Assembly (NCBI RefSeq): GCF_051020985.1
Contig: NW_027475142.1
Coordinates: forward strand, 2,232,001-2,296,000
DNA length: 64,000 nucleotides
Source: Nomia melanderi
Lineage: Eukaryota; Arthropoda; Insecta; Hymenoptera; Halictidae
Direction of reading: 5' to 3'
Numbering within the stretch: the stretch's first letter is position 1; every line of letters begins with the position of its first letter. Shown here piece by piece: positions 25,881 through 40,214 of the stretch. A program made the position numbers and the translations under genes. The notes under the pieces were generated by a model. That model did not search any database, was not told where the DNA came from, and saw only the letters and a program-made list of their open reading frames with translations.

Positions 25881-28800
25881 CTTGACCCTGACAGTCCGGC
25901 CCCATGTGTCGATGTTTTTCTCGGCCCCTCGTGGTCCGAGGTCGATCCCGCTGAACAGATTCATGCGCCAGGGCTTCCTGCAGATAATTTACTTTGGTTT
26001 AGTGCGCTATCTGTAAGAGCACCCGAGATATCACCAGATATATATTGAATTTTTCCCCGACCCTGAGAGTCCGGCCCCATGTGTCGGTGGTTTTCTCGGC
26101 CCCTGGTGGTCCCAGGTTGTTCCCGCTGCACAGATTCATGCGCCAGGGCCTCCTGCAGACAATGCACATTGATTTATTGCGCTATCTGTAATAGCACCCG
26201 AGATATCACCAGTTATATGCTGGATTTTTACATGACCTTGGGACACGGATTACGAATATCTGTAATTTTCTCGGCGCCTGGTTGTCCGAGGTCGTTCCTG
26301 CTGCACAGATTCATTCGCCAGTGCCTCCTACAGTCAATGCACTTTGATTTATATCGCGTTCTCTAATAGCACCCGAGATATCACCAGATATATATTGGTT
26401 TTTCCCTGACCCTGACAGTCCGACCCCATGAGACGGTGGTTTTCTCGGCCCCTGGTGGTCCGAGGTCGTTGCCGCTGCACAGATTCATGCGCCAGGGCCT
26501 CCTGCAGACAATGCACTTTGATTTATTGCGCTATCTCTAATAGCACCCGAGATATCACCAGATATATATTGTATTTTTCCTTGACCCCGACAGTCCGGTC
26601 CCATGTGTCGATGGTTTTCTCGGCCCCTCGTGGTCCGAGGTCGATCCCGCTGAACAGATTCATGCGCCAGGGCTTCCTGCAGATAATTCACTTTGGTTTA
26701 GGGCGCTATCTGTAAGAGCACCCGAGATATCACCAGATATATATTGAATTTTTCCCCGACCCTGAGTGTCCGGCCCCATGTGTCGATGGATTTCTCGGTC
26801 CCTCGTGGTCCGAGGTCGATCCCGCTGCACAGATTCATGCGCCAGGGCCTCCTGCAGACAATGCACTTTGTTTTATTGCGCTATCTCTAATAGCACCCGC
26901 GATATCACCAGATATATATTGGATTTTTCCCTGACCCTGACAGTCCGGCCCCATGAGACGGTGATTTTCACGGCCCCTGGTGGTCCGAGGTCGATCCCGC
27001 AGCACTGTTTCATGCGCCAGGTCCTCCTGCAGACAATGCACTTTGGTTTATTGCGGTATATCTAATAGCACCCGAGATATCACCAGATATATATTGGATT
27101 TTTCCCTGACCCTGACAGTCCGACAACATGAGACGGTGGTTTTCTCGGCCCCTGGTGGTCCGAGGTCGTTCCCGCTACACAGATTCATGCGCCAGGGCCT
27201 CCTGCAGACAATGCACTTTGATTTATTGCGCTATCTGTAATAGCACCCGAGATATCACCAGATATATATTCGATTTTTCACTGACCCTGAGTGTCCGGCC
27301 CCATGAGACGGTAGTTTTCTCGGCCCCTGGTGGTCCGAGGTCGTTCCCGCTGCACAGATTCATGCGCCAGGGCCTCCTGCAGACAATGCACTTTGATTTA
27401 TTGCACTATCTGTAATAGCACCCGAGATGTCACCAGATGTATGCTGGATTTTTACATGACCTTGGGTGACGGATTCCGAATATCTGCAATTTTCTCGGCG
27501 CCTGGTGGCCCGAGGTCGTTCCTGCTGCACAGATTCATTCGCCAGTGCCTCCTACAGACAATGCACTTTGTTTTATTGCGCTATCTCTAATAGCACCCGG
27601 GATATCACCAGATATATATTGGATTTTTCCCTGACCCTGACAGTCCGGCCCAGTGAGACGGTGATTTTCTCGGCCCCTGGTGGTCCGAGGTCGTTCCCGC
27701 TGCACAGATTCATGGGCCAGGGCCTCCTATAGATAATTGACTTTGGTTTATTGCGCTATCTCTAATAGCACCCGAGATATCACCAGATACATATTGGATT
27801 TTTCCCTGACACTGACAGATCGGCCCCATGTGTCGGTGGTTTTCTCGGCCCCTGGTGGTCCGAGGTCGTTCCCGCTGCACAGATTCATGTGCCAGGGACT
27901 CCTCCAGACAATGCACTTTGGTTTATTGCGCTATCTCTAATAGCACCCGAGATATCACCAGATATATGTTGGATTTTTCCCTGACCCTGACAGCCCGGCC
28001 CCATGTGTCGGTGGTTTTCTCGGCCCCTGATGGTCCGAGGTCGAACCCGCTGCACAGATTCATGCGCCAGGGCCTCCTGCAGATAATTCACTTTGGATTA
28101 GCGCGCTATCTGTAATAGCACCCGAGATATCACCAGATTTATATTGGATTTTCCCCTGACCCTGAGAGTCCGGCCCCATGAGGTGGTGGTTTTCTCGGCC
28201 CCTGGTGGTCCAAGGTCGTTCCCGCTGCACAGATTCATGCGCCAGGGCCTCCTATAGATAATTCACTTTGGTTTATTGCGCTATCTCTAACAGCACCCGA
28301 GAAATCACCAGATATATATTTGATTTTTCCCTGACCCTGACAGTCCGGCCCCATGTGTCCACGGTTTTCTCGGTCCATCGTGGTCCGAGGTCGATCGCGC
28401 TGAACAGATTCATGCCCCAGGGCTTCCTGCAGACAATTCACTTTGGTTTATTGCGCTATCTGTAATAGCACCCAAGATGGCACCAGATATATGCTGGATT
28501 TTTACATGACCTTGGGTGACGGATTCCGAATATCTGTAATATTCTCGGCGCCTGGTGGTCCGAGGTCGTTCCTGCTGCACAGATTCATTCGCCAGTGCCT
28601 CCTACAGACTATGCACTTTGGTTTATTGCGCTATCTGTAATAGCACCCGAGATGTCACCAGATATATGCTGGATTTTTACATGACCTTGGGTGACGGATT
28701 CCGAATATCTGTAATATTCTCGGCGCCTGGTGGTCCGAGGTCGTTCCTGCTGCACAGATTCATTCGCCAGTGCCTCCTACAGACAATGCACTTTGATTTA

Positions 28801-29149
28801 TTGCGCTATCTCTAATAGCACCCGAGATATCACCAGATATATATTGGATTTTTCCCTGACCCTGAGTGTCCGGCCCCATGAGACGGTAGTTTCCTCGGCC
28901 CCTGGTGGTCCGAGGTCGTTCCCGCTGCACAGATTCATGCGCCAGGGCCTCCTGCAGATAATTCACGTTGGTTTATTGCGCTATCTGTAAGATCACCCGA
29001 GATATCACCAGATATATATTGAATTTTTCCCCGACCCTGAGTGTCCGGCCCCATGTGTCGGTGGTTTTCTCGGCCCCTGGAGGTCCGAGGTCGATCGCGC
29101 TGGACGGATTCATGCGCCAGGGCCTCCTGCAGATAATTCACTTTGGTTT
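25881..29149 (+). repeat. Domain E, left mosaic
   Basis: Satellite units here come from several subfamilies without one dominant period. A loose 699-bp (4-monomer) recurrence links about 25,930-26,090 with about 26,630-26,790. The unit pair at about 27,710-27,950 resembles 20,701-20,941 (offset 7,009). The stretch about 27,960-28,620 resembles 19,201-19,861 (offset 8,759). This looks like recombined pieces of domain C. Confidence 0.7.
28467..28816 (+). repeat. Two adjacent cassette-variant monomers
   Basis: Units 28,467-28,641 and 28,642-28,816 both carry the TTACATGACCTTGGGTGACG ... CCGAATATCTGTAA cassette and the TCATTCGCCAGTGCC segment. They are almost the same and look like a one-monomer tandem duplication. 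Elsewhere cassette units are usually separated by ordinary monomers. Confidence 0.85.
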
Positions 29150-30070
29150 AGTGCGCTATCTGTAATAGCACCCGAGATATCACCATATATATATTGGATT
29201 TTCACCTGACCCTCAGTGTCCTGCTCCATGAGACGGTGGTTTTCTCGGCCCCTGCTGGTCCGAGGTCGTTCCCGCTCCACAGATTCATGCGCCAGGGCCT
29301 CCTGCAGGCAATGCACTTTGGTTTATTGCGCTATCTGTAATAGCACCCGAGATATCACCAGATATATATTGGATTTTTCCCCGACCCTGACAGTCCGGAC
29401 CCATGAGACGGTGGTTTTCTCGGCCCCTGCTGGTCCGAGGTCGTTCCCGCTCCACAGATTCATGCGCCAGGGCCTCCTGCAGACAATGCACTTTGGTTTA
29501 TTGCGCTATCTGTAATAGCACCCGAGATGTCACCAGATATATGCTGGATTTTTACATGAGCTTGGGTGACCGATTCCGAATATCTGTAATTTTCTCGGCG
29601 CCTGGTGGTCCGAGGTCGTTCCCGCTGCACAGATTCATGCGCCAGGGCCTCCTATAGATAATTGACTTTGGTTTATTGCGCTATCTCTAATAGCACCCGA
29701 GATATCACCAGATACATATTGGATTTTTCCCTGACACTGACAGATCGGCCCCATGTGTCGGTGGTTTTCTCGGCCCCTGGTGGTCCGAGGTCGTTCCCGC
29801 TGCACAGATTCATGTGCCAGGGACTCCTCCAGACAATGCACTTTGGTTTATTGCGCTATCTCTAATAGCACCCGAGATATCACCATATATATATTGGATT
29901 TTCACCTGACCCTCAGTGTCCTGCTCCATGAGACGGTGGTTTTCTCGGCCCCTGCTGGTCCGAGGTCGTTCCCGCTCCACAGATTCATGCGCCAGGGCCT
30001 CCTGCAGGCAATGCACTTTGGTATATTGCGCTATCTGTAATAGCACCCGAGATATCACCAGATATATATT
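29150..30070 (+). repeat. Duplicate of the 4-monomer tandem region
   Basis: This matches 20,216-21,136 in order at a constant offset of 8,934 bp, including both GATTTTCACCTGACCCTCAG units and the cassette unit with the rare GACCGATTCCG reading. Confidence 0.83.
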
Positions 30071-30199
30071 GAATTTTTCCCTGACCCTGACAATCCGGCC
30101 CCATGAGACGGTGATTTTCTCGGCCCCTGGTGGTCCGAGGTCGATCCCGCTGCACAGATTCATGCGCTAGGGCCTCCTACAGACAATTCACATTGGATT

Positions 30200-30870
30200 A
30201 TTGCGCTATCTGTAATAGCACCCCAGATATCACCAGATATATGCTGGATTTTTACATGACCTTCGGTGACGGATTCCGAATATCTGTAATTTTCTCGGCG
30301 CCTGGTGGTCCGAGGTCGTTCCTGCTGCACAGATTCATTCGCCAGTGCCTCCTACAGACAATGCACTTTGATTTATTGCGTTATCTGTAATAGCACCCGA
30401 GATATCACCAGATATATATTGGATTTTTCCCTGACCCTGAGTGTCCGGCCCCATGAGACGGTAGTTTCCTCGGCGCCTGGTGGTCCGAGGTCGTTCCTGC
30501 TGCACAGATTCATTCGCCAGTGCCTCCTACAGACAATGCACTTTGATTTATTGCGCTATCTCTAATAGCACCGGAGATATCACCAGATATATATTGGATT
30601 TTTCACTGACCCAGACAGTCCGGCCCCATGAGACGGTGATTTTCTCGGCCCCTGGTGGTCCGAGGTCGATCCTATTGCACAGATTCATGCGCCAGGGCCT
30701 CCTACAGACAATACACTTTGATTTATTGCGCTATCTGTAATAGCACCCGAGATATGACCAGATATATATTGGATTTTTCCCTAACCCTGACAGTCCGGCC
30801 CCATGTGTCGATGGTTTTCTCGGTCCCTCGTGGTCCGAGGTCGATCCCGCTGCACAGATTCATGCGCCAG
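30200..30870 (+). repeat. F-like segment embedded in domain E
   Basis: This is similar in unit order to about 38,252-38,922 (offset 8,052) and 41,051-41,721. It has CACCCCAGATATC, ATGACCTTCGGTG, GTTATCTGTAATAG, CACCGGAGATATC and GATCCTATTGC. It appears to be a separate copy of the F HOR core. Confidence 0.75.
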
Positions 30871-31440
30871 GGCCTCCTGCAGACAATGCACTTTGATTTA
30901 TTGCGCTATCTGTAATAGCACCCGAGATATCACCAGATATATATTGGATTTTTCCCTGACCCTGACAGTCCGGCCCCATGTGTCGGTGGTTTTCTCGGCC
31001 CCTGGTGGTCCCAGGTCGTTCCCGCTGCACAGTTTCATGCGGCAGGGCCTCCTACAGACAATGCACTTTGATTTATTCCGCTATCTGTAATAGCGCCCGA
31101 GATATCACCAGGATATATATTGGATTTTTCCCTGACCCTGACAGTCCGGTACCATGTGTCGATGGTTTTCTCGGCCCCTGGTGGTCCGAGGTCGTTCCCG
31201 CTGCACAGATTCATGCGCCAGCGCCTCCTGCAGACAATGCACTTTTGTTTATTGCGCTATCTCTAATAGCACCCAAGATATCACCATATATATATTGGAT
31301 TTTTTCCTGACCCTGAGTGTCCGGCACCATGAGACGGTCGTTTTCTCGGCCCCTGGTGGTCCGAGGTCGTTCCCGCTGCACAGATTCATGCGCTAGGGCC
31401 TCCTACAGACAAGGCACTTTGATTTATTGCGCTATCTGTA
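30871..31440 (+). repeat. C/D-like mosaic monomers
   Basis: Units resemble domains C and D. GCGCCAGCGCCTCC and CACTTTTGTTT (about 31,210-31,250) and GGTCGTTTTCTCGG (about 31,335) match the order at 18,250-18,380. One unit has the extra G in CACCAGGATAT. Confidence 0.65.
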
Positions 31441-33550
31441 ATCGCACCCGAGATATCACCAGATTTATATTGGATTGTTCCCTGACCCTGAGTGTCCGAC
31501 TGTATGAGACGGTGGTTTTCTCGGCCCCTGGTGGTCCGAGATCGATCCCGCTGACAGATTCATGCGCCAGGGCCTCCTGCAGACAATGCACTGTGATTTA
31601 TTGCGCCATCTGTAATGGCACCCGAGATATCACCAGATTTATATTGGGTTTTTCCCTGACCCTGAGTGTCCGACCCCATGATACGGTGGTTTTCTCGGCC
31701 CCTGGTGGTCCGAGGTCGTTCCCGCTGCACAGATTCATGCGCTAGGGCCTCCTGCAGACAATGCACTTTGATTTATTGCGCTATCTCTCATAGCAGCCGA
31801 GATATCACCAGATATATATTGAATTTTTCCTTGACCCTGACAGTCCGACCCCATGACACGGTAGTTTCTTCGGCCCCTGGTGGTCCGAGGTCGTTCCCTC
31901 TGCACAGATTCATGCGCCAGGGCCTCCTGCAGACAATGCACTTTGATTTATTGCGCTATCTCTAATAGCACCCGAGATATCACCAGATATATATTGAATT
32001 TTTCACTGACCCTGACAGTCCGACCCCATGAGACGGTGGTTTTCTCGGCCCCTGTTGGTCCCATGTCGTTCCCACTTCACAGATTCATGCGCCAGGGCCT
32101 CCTGCAGACAATGCACTTTGATTTATTGCGCTATCTGTAATAGCACCCGAGATAACACCAGATATATATTGGTTTTTCCCTGACCCTGACAGTCCGACCC
32201 CATGAGACGGTGGTTTCCTCGGCCCCTGGTGGTCCGAGGTCGATTCCGCTGCACAGATTCATGCGCCAGAGCCTCCTACAGACAATGCACTTTGATTTAT
32301 TGCGCTATCTGTAATAGCACCCGAGATATCACCAGATTTATATTGGATTTTTCCCTGACCCTGAGTGTCCGACCCCATGAGACGGTGGTTTTCTTGGCCC
32401 CTGGTGGTCCGAGGTCGTTCCCGCTGCACAGATTCATGCGCCAGGGCCTCCTGCAGACAATGCACTTTGATTTATTGCGCTATCTGTAATAGCACCCGAG
32501 ATAACACCAGATATATATTGGATTTTCCCCTGAGCCTGACAGTCCGGCCCCATGAGACGGTGACTTTCTCAGCCTCTGGTGGTCCGAGGTCGTTCCCGCT
32601 GCACAGATTCATGCGCCAGGGCCTCCTGCAGACAATGCACTTTGATTTATTGCGCTATCTGTAATAGCACCCGAGATATCACCAGATATATGCTGGGTTT
32701 TTACATGACCTTGGGTGACGGATTCCGAATATCTGTAATTTTATCGGCCCCTGGTGGTCCGAGGTCGATCCCATTGCACAGATTCATGCGCCAGGGCCTC
32801 CTACAGACAATGCACTTTGATTTATTGCACTATCTGTAATAGCACCCGAGATATCACCAGATATATATTGAATTTTTCCTTGACCCTGACAGTCCGGCCC
32901 CATGACACGGTAGTTTCTTCGGCCCCTGGTGGTCCGAGGTCGTTCCCGCTGCACAGATTCATGCGCCAGGGCCTCCTGCAGACAATGCACTTTGATTTAT
33001 TGCGCTATCTCTAATAGCACCCGAGATATCACCAGATATATATTGAATTTTTCCCTGACCCTGACAGTCCGACCCCATGAGACGGTGGTTTTCTCGGCCC
33101 CTGTTGGTCCCATGTCGTTCCCACTGCACAGATTCATGCGCTAGGGCCTCCGGCAGATAATTCACTTCGGTTTAGTGCGCTATCTCTAATAGCACCCGAG
33201 ATATCACCAGATTTATATTGGATTTTTCCCTGACCCTGAGTGTCCGACCCCATGAGACGGTGGTTGTCTCGGCCCCTGGTGGTCCGAGGTCGTTCCCGCT
33301 GCACAGATTCATGCGCCAGGGCCTCCTGCAGACAATGCACTTTGATTTATTGCCCTATCTGTAATAGCACCCGAGATAACACCAGATATATATTGGATTT
33401 TCCCCTGAGCCTGAGTGTCCGGACACATGAGACGGTAGTTTTCTCGGCCCCTGTTGGTCCGAGGTCGTTCCCGCTGCACAGATTCATGCGCTAGGGCCTC
33501 CTGCAGACAATGCACTTTGATTTATTGCGCTATCTCTAATAGCACCCGCG
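31441..33550 (+). repeat. B-like mosaic with 5-6-monomer recurrences
   Basis: Units carrying ATGACACGGTAGTTTCTTCG (about 31,850 and 32,900) match domain B units near 11,370 and 16,620. The GCCTCCGGCAGATAATTC unit near 33,147 also matches B. Local recurrences are about 1,049 bp (31,735 against 32,784) and 875 bp (32,259 against 33,134). A GAGATAACACC variant recurs at about 32,151, 32,502 and 33,372. Confidence 0.7.
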
Positions 33551-36500
33551 ATATCACCAGATATATATTGGATTTTTCCCTGACCCTGACAGTCCGGCCC
33601 CATGAGACGGTGATTTTCTCGGCCCCTGGTGGTCCGAGGTCGTTCCCGCTGCACAGATTCATGCGCCAGGGACTCCTACAGACAATGAACTTCGATTTAT
33701 TGCGCTATCTGTAATAGCACCAGAGATATCACCATATATATATATTGGATTTTCCCCTGATATTGAGTGTCCGGCACCATGTGTCGATGGATTTCTCGGA
33801 CCCTCGTGGTCCGAGGTCGATCCCGCTGCACAGATTCATGCGCCAGGGCCTCCTACAGACAATGAACTTCGATTTATTGCGCTATCTGAAATAGCACCCG
33901 AGATATCACCATATATATATTGGATTTTCCCCTTACATTGAGTGCCCGGCCCCATGAGACGGTGGTTTTCTCGGCCCCTGGTGGTCCGAGGTCGTTCCCG
34001 CTGCACAGATTCATGCGCCAGGGCTTCCTGCAGACAATTCACTTTGGTTTATTGCGCTATCTGTAATAGCACCCGAGATATCACCAGATATATGCTGGAT
34101 TTTTACATGACCTTGGGTGACGGATTCCGAATATCTGTAATATTCTCGGCGCCTGGTGGTCCGAGGTCGTTCCCGCTGCACAGATTCATGCGCCAGGGCC
34201 TCCTATAGATAATTCACTTTGGTTTATTGCGCTATCTCTAACAGCACCCGAGAAATCACCAGATATATATTTGATTTTTCCCTGACCCTGACAGTCCGGC
34301 CCCATGTGTCGACGGTTTTCTCGGTCCATCGTGGTCCGAGGTCGATCGCGCTGAACAGATTCATGCCCCAGGGCTTCCTGCAGACAATTCACTTTGGTTT
34401 ATTGCGCTATCTGTAATAGCACCCAAGATGTCACCAGATATATGCTGGATTTTTACATGACCTTGGGTGACGGATTCCGAATATCTGTAATATTCTCGGC
34501 GCCTGGTGGTCCGAGGTCGTTCCTGCAGCACAGATTCATTCGCCAGTGCCTCCTACAGACAATGCACTTTGATTTATTGCGCTATCTCTAATAGCACCCG
34601 AGATATCACCAGATATATATTGGATTTTTCCCTGACCCTGACAATCCGGCCCCATCAGATGGTGATTTTCTCGGCCCCTGGTGGTCCGAGGTCGATCCCG
34701 CTGCACAAATTCATGCGCCAGGGCCTCCTGCAGGTAATTCACTTTGGTTTATTGCGCTATCTCTAATAGCACCCGAGATATCACCAGATATATATTGGAT
34801 TTTTCCCCAACCCTGACAGTCCGGCCCCATGAGACGGTGATATTCTCGGCCCCTGGTGGTCCGAGGTTGTTCCCGCTGCACAGATTCATGCGCTAGGGCC
34901 TCCTGCAGACAATGCACTTTGATTTATTGCGCAATCTCTAATAGCACCCGAGATATCACCAGATATATATTGGATTTTTCCCTGACCCTGACAGACCGGC
35001 CCCATGAGACGGTGATTTTCTCGGCCCATGGTGGTCCGAGGTCGATCCCGCTGCACAGATTCATGCGCCAGGGCCTCCTACAGACAATGCACTTTGGTTT
35101 ATTGCTCTATCTGTAATAGCACCCCAGATATCACCAGATATATGCTGGATTTTTACATGACCTTCGGTGTCGGATTCCGAATATCTGTAATTTTCTCGGC
35201 GCCTGGTGGTCCGAGGTCGTTCCTGCTGCACAGATTCATTCGCCAGTGCCTCCTACAGACAATGCACTTTGATTTATTGCGCTAAATCAAATAGCACCGG
35301 AGATATCACCAGATATATATTGGATTTTTCACTGACCCAGACAGTCCGGCCCCATGAGACGGTGATTTTCTCGGCCCCTGGTGGTCCGAGGTCGATCCTA
35401 TTGCACAGATTCATGCGCCAGGGCCTCCTACAGACAATACAATTTGATTTATTGCGCTATCTGTAATAGCACCCGAGATATGACCAGATATATATTGGAT
35501 TTTTCCCTAACCCTGACAGTCCGGCCCCGTGTGTCGATGGTTTTCTCGGTCCCTCGTGGTCCGATGTCGATCCCGCTGCACAGATTCATGCGCCAGGGCC
35601 CCCTGCAGATAATTCACTTTGATTTATTGCGCTATCTCTAATAGCACCCGGGATATCACCAGATATATATTGGATTTTTCCCTGACCCTGACAGTCCGGC
35701 CCCATGAGACAGTGATTTTCTCGGCCCCTGGTGGTCCGAGGTCGTTCCCGCTGCACAGATCCATGCGCCAGGGCCTCCTGCAGACAATGCACTTTGGTTT
35801 ATTGCGCTATCTCTAATAGCACCCGATATATCCCCAGATATATATTGGATTTTTCCCTGACCCTGACTGTCCGGCCCCATGTGTCGATGGTTTTCTCGGT
35901 CCCTGGTGGTCCGAGGTCGATCCCGCTAAACAGATTCATGCGCTAGGGCCTCCTACGGTCTATGCACTTTGATTTATTGCGCTATCTCTAATAGCACCCG
36001 ATATATCACCAGATATATATTGGATTTTTCCCTGTCCCTGAGTGTCCGACCCCATGTGTCGATGGTTTTCTCCGTCCCTCGTGGTCCGAGGTCGATCGCG
36101 CTGCACAGATTCATGCGCCTGGGCCTCCTGCAGACAATGCACTTTGGTTTATTGAGCTATCTCTAATAACACCCGAGATATCAACAGATACATATTGGAT
36201 TTTTCCCTGACCCTGACAGTCCGGCCCCATGTGTCGATGGTTTTCTCGGTCCCTCGTGGTCCGAGGTCGATCCCACTGCACATATTCATGCGGCCGGGCC
36301 TCCTACAGACAATGCACTTTGATTTATTGCGCTATCTGTAATAGCACCCGAGATATCATTAGATATATATTGGATTTTTCCCTGACCCTGAGTGTCCGGC
36401 CCCATGAGACGGTGGTTTTCTCGGCCCCTGGTGGTCCGAGATCGATCCCGCTGACAGATTCATGCGCCAGGGCCTCCTACAGACAATGCACTTTGATTTA

Positions 36501-37051
36501 TTGCGCTATCTGTAATAGCACCCGAGATATCACCAGATATATATTGGATTTTTCCCTGACCCTGACAGTCCGGCCCCATGTGTCGGTGGTTTTCTCGGCC
36601 CCTGGTGGTCCCAGGTCGTTCCCGCTGCACAGATTCATGCGCTAGGGCCTCCTACAGACAATGCACTTTGATTTATTGTGCTATCTGTTATAGCACCCGA
36701 GATATCAACAGATATATATTGGATTTTTCCCTGACCCTGACAGTCCGGCCCCATGTGTCGGTGGTTTTCTCGGCCCCTGGTGGTCCCAGGTCGTTCCCGC
36801 TGCACAGATTCATGCGCTAGGGCCCCCTGCAGATGATTCACTTTGGTTTAGTTCGCTATCTGTAAGAGCACCCGAGATATCACCAGATATATATTGGCTT
36901 TTTCCCTGACCCTGACAGTCCGGACTCATGAGACGGTGATTTTCTCGGCCCCTGGTGGTCCGAGGTCGATCCCGCTGCACAGATTCATGCGCCAGGGCCT
37001 CCTACAGACAATGCACTTTGATTTATTGCACTATCTGTAATAGCACCCGAG
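33551..37051 (+). repeat. Domain F HOR copy 1
   Basis: The offset to copy 2 is 3,501 bp for 33,551-34,140, 3,151 bp for about 34,580-35,280, then 3,326 bp for about 35,205-36,897. These are whole-monomer steps of -2 and +1. Markers are CACCATATATATATATTGG, CTTCGATTTATTG, CCGTCCCTCG, CTACGGTCTATGC and GCGGCCGGGCC. Confidence 0.83.
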
Positions 37052-40000
37052 ATATCACCAGATATATATTGGATTTTTCCCTGACCCTGACAGTCCGGCC
37101 CCATGAGACGGTGATTTTCTCGGCCCCTGGTGGTCCGAGGTCGTTCCCGCTGCACAGATTCATGCGCCAGGGACTCCTACAGACAATGAACTTCGATTTA
37201 TTGCGCTATCTGTAATAGCACCAGAGATATCACCATATATATATATTGGATTTTCCCCTGATATTGAGTGTCCGGCACCATGTGTCGATGGATTTCTCGG
37301 ACCCTCGTGGTCCGAGGTCGATCCCGCTGCACAGATTCATGCGCCAGGGCCTCCTACAGACAATGAACTTCGATTTATTGCGCTATCTGTAATAGCACCC
37401 GAGATATCACCATATATATATTGGATTTTCCCCTTACATTGAGTGCCCGGCCCCATGAGACGGTGGTTTTCTCGGCCCCTGGTGGTCCGAGGTCGTTCCC
37501 GCTGCACAGATTCATGCGCCAGGGCTTCCTGCAGACAATTCACTTTGGTTTATTGCGCTATCTGTAATAGCACCCGAGATATCACCAGATATATGCTGGA
37601 TTTTTACATGACCTTGGGTGACGGATTCCGAATATCTGTAATTTTCTCGGCCCCTGGTGGTCCGAGGTCGTTCCCGCTGCACAGATTCATGCGCCAGGGA
37701 CTCCTCCAGACAATGCACTTTGGTTTATTGCGCTATCTCTAATAGCACCCGAGATATCACCAGATATATATTGGATTTTTCCCTGACCCTGACAATCCGG
37801 CCCCATCAGATGGTGATTTTCTCGGCCCCTGGTGGTCCGAGGTCGATCCCGCTGCACAAATTCATGCGCCAGGCCCTCCTGCAGGTAATTCACTTTGGTT
37901 TATTGCGCTATCTCTAATAGCACCCGAGATATCACCAGATACATATTGGATTTTTCCCCAACCCTGACAGTCCGGCCCCATGAGACGGTGATATTCTCGG
38001 CCCCTGGTGGTCCGAGGTTGTTCCCGCTGCACAGATTCATGCGCTAGGGGCTCCTGCAGACAATGCACTTTGATTTATTGCGCAATCTCTAATAGCACCC
38101 GAGATATCACCAGATATATATTGGATTTTTCCCTGACCCTGACAGACCGGCCCCATGAGACGGTGATTTTCTCGGCCCATGGTGGTCCGAAGTCGATCCC
38201 GCTGCACAGATTCATGCGCCAGGGCCTCCTACAGACAATGCACTTTGGTTTATTGCTCTATCTGTAATAGCACCCCAGATATCACCAGATATATGCTGGA
38301 TTTTTACATGACCTTCGGTGTCGGATTCCGAATATCTGTAATTTTCTCGGCGCCTGGTGGTCCGAGGTCGTTCCTGCTGCACAGATTCATTCGCCAGTGC
38401 CTCCTGCAGACAATGCACTTTGATTTATTGCGTTATCTGTAATAGCACCCGAGATATCACCAGATATATATTGGATTTTTCCCTGACCCTGAGTGTCCGG
38501 CCCCATGAGACGGTAGTTTCCTCGGCGCCTGGTGGTCCGAGGTCGTTCCTGCTGCACAGATTCATTCGCCAGTGCCTCCTACAGACAATGCACTTTGATT
38601 TATTGCGCTAAATCTAATAGCACCGGAGATATCACCAGATATATATTGGATTTTTCACTGACCCAGACAGTCCGGCCCCATGAGACGGTGATTTTCTCGG
38701 CCCCTGGTGGTCCGAGGTCGATCCTATTGCACAGATTCATGCGCCAGGGCCTCCTACAGACAATACACTTTGATTTATTGCGCTATCTGTAATAGCACCC
38801 GAGATATGACCAGATATATATTGGATTTTTCCCTAACCCTGACAGTCCGGCCCCATGTGTCGATGGTTTTCTCGGTCCCTCGTGGTCCGATGTCGATCCC
38901 GCTGCACAGATTCATGCGCCAGGGCCCCCTGCAGATAATTCACTTTGATTTATTGCGCTATCTCTAATAGCACCCGGGATATCACCAGATATATATTGGA
39001 TTTTTCCCTGACCCTGACAGTCCGGCCCCATGAGACAGTGATTTTCTCGGCCCCTGGTGGTCCGAGGTCGTTCCCGCTGCACAGATCCATGCGCCAGGGC
39101 CTCCTGCAGACAATGCACTTTGGTTTATTGCGCTATCTCTAATAGCACCCGATATATCACCAGATATATATTGGATTTTTCCCTGACCCTGACTGTCCGG
39201 CCCCATGTGTCGATGGTTTTCTCGGTCCCTGGTGGTCCGAGGTCGATCCCGCTAAACAGATTCATGCGCTAGGGCCTCCTACGGTCTATGCACTTTGATT
39301 TATTGCGCTATCTCTAATAGCACCAGATATATCACCAGATATATATTGGATTTTTCCCTGTCCCTGAGTGTCCGACCCCATGTGTCGATGGTTTTCTCCG
39401 TCCCTCGTGGTCCGAGGTCGATCGCGCTGCACAGATTCATGCGCCTGGGCCTCCTGCAGACAATGCACTTTGGTTTATTGAGCTATCTCTAATAACTCCC
39501 GAGATATCAACAGATACATATTGGATTTTTCCCTGACCCTGACAGTCCGGCCCCATGTGTCGATGGTTTTCTCGGTCCCTCGTGGTCCGAGGTCGATCCC
39601 ACTGCACATATTCATGCGGCCGGGCCTCCTACAGACAATGCACTTTGATTTATTGCGCTATCTGTAATAGCACCCGAGATATCATTAGATATATATTGGA
39701 TTTTTCCCTGACCCTGAGTGTCCGGCCCCATGAGACGGTGGTTTACTCGGCCCCTGGTGGTCCGAGATCGATCCCGCTGACAGATTCATGCGCCAGGGCC
39801 TCCTACAGACAATGCACTTTGATTTATTGCGCTATCTGTAATAGCACCCGAGATATCACCAGATATATATTGGATTTTTCCCTGACCCTGACAGTCCGGC
39901 CCCATGTGTCGGTGGTTTTCTCGGCCCCTGGTGGTCCCAGGTCGTTCCCGCTGCACAGATTCATGCGCTAGGGCCTCCTACAGACAATGCACTTTGATTT

Positions 40001-40214
40001 ATTGCGCTATCTGTTATAGCACCCGAGATATCACCAGATATATATTGGATTTTTCCCTGACCCTGACAGTCCGGCCCCATGTGTCGGTGGTTTTCTCGGC
40101 CCCTGGTGGTCCCAGGTCGTTCCCGCTGCACAGATTCATGCGCTAGGGCCCCCTGCAGATGATTCACTTTGGTTTAGTTCGCTATCTGTAAGAGCACCCG
40201 AGATATCACCAGAT
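37052..40214 (+). repeat. Domain F HOR copy 2
   Basis: Compared with copy 1, two monomers are missing near 37,640-37,740 and one is gained near 38,430-38,600. It matches copy 3 at a steady 2,799 bp from about 37,790 to 40,136. Confidence 0.83.
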
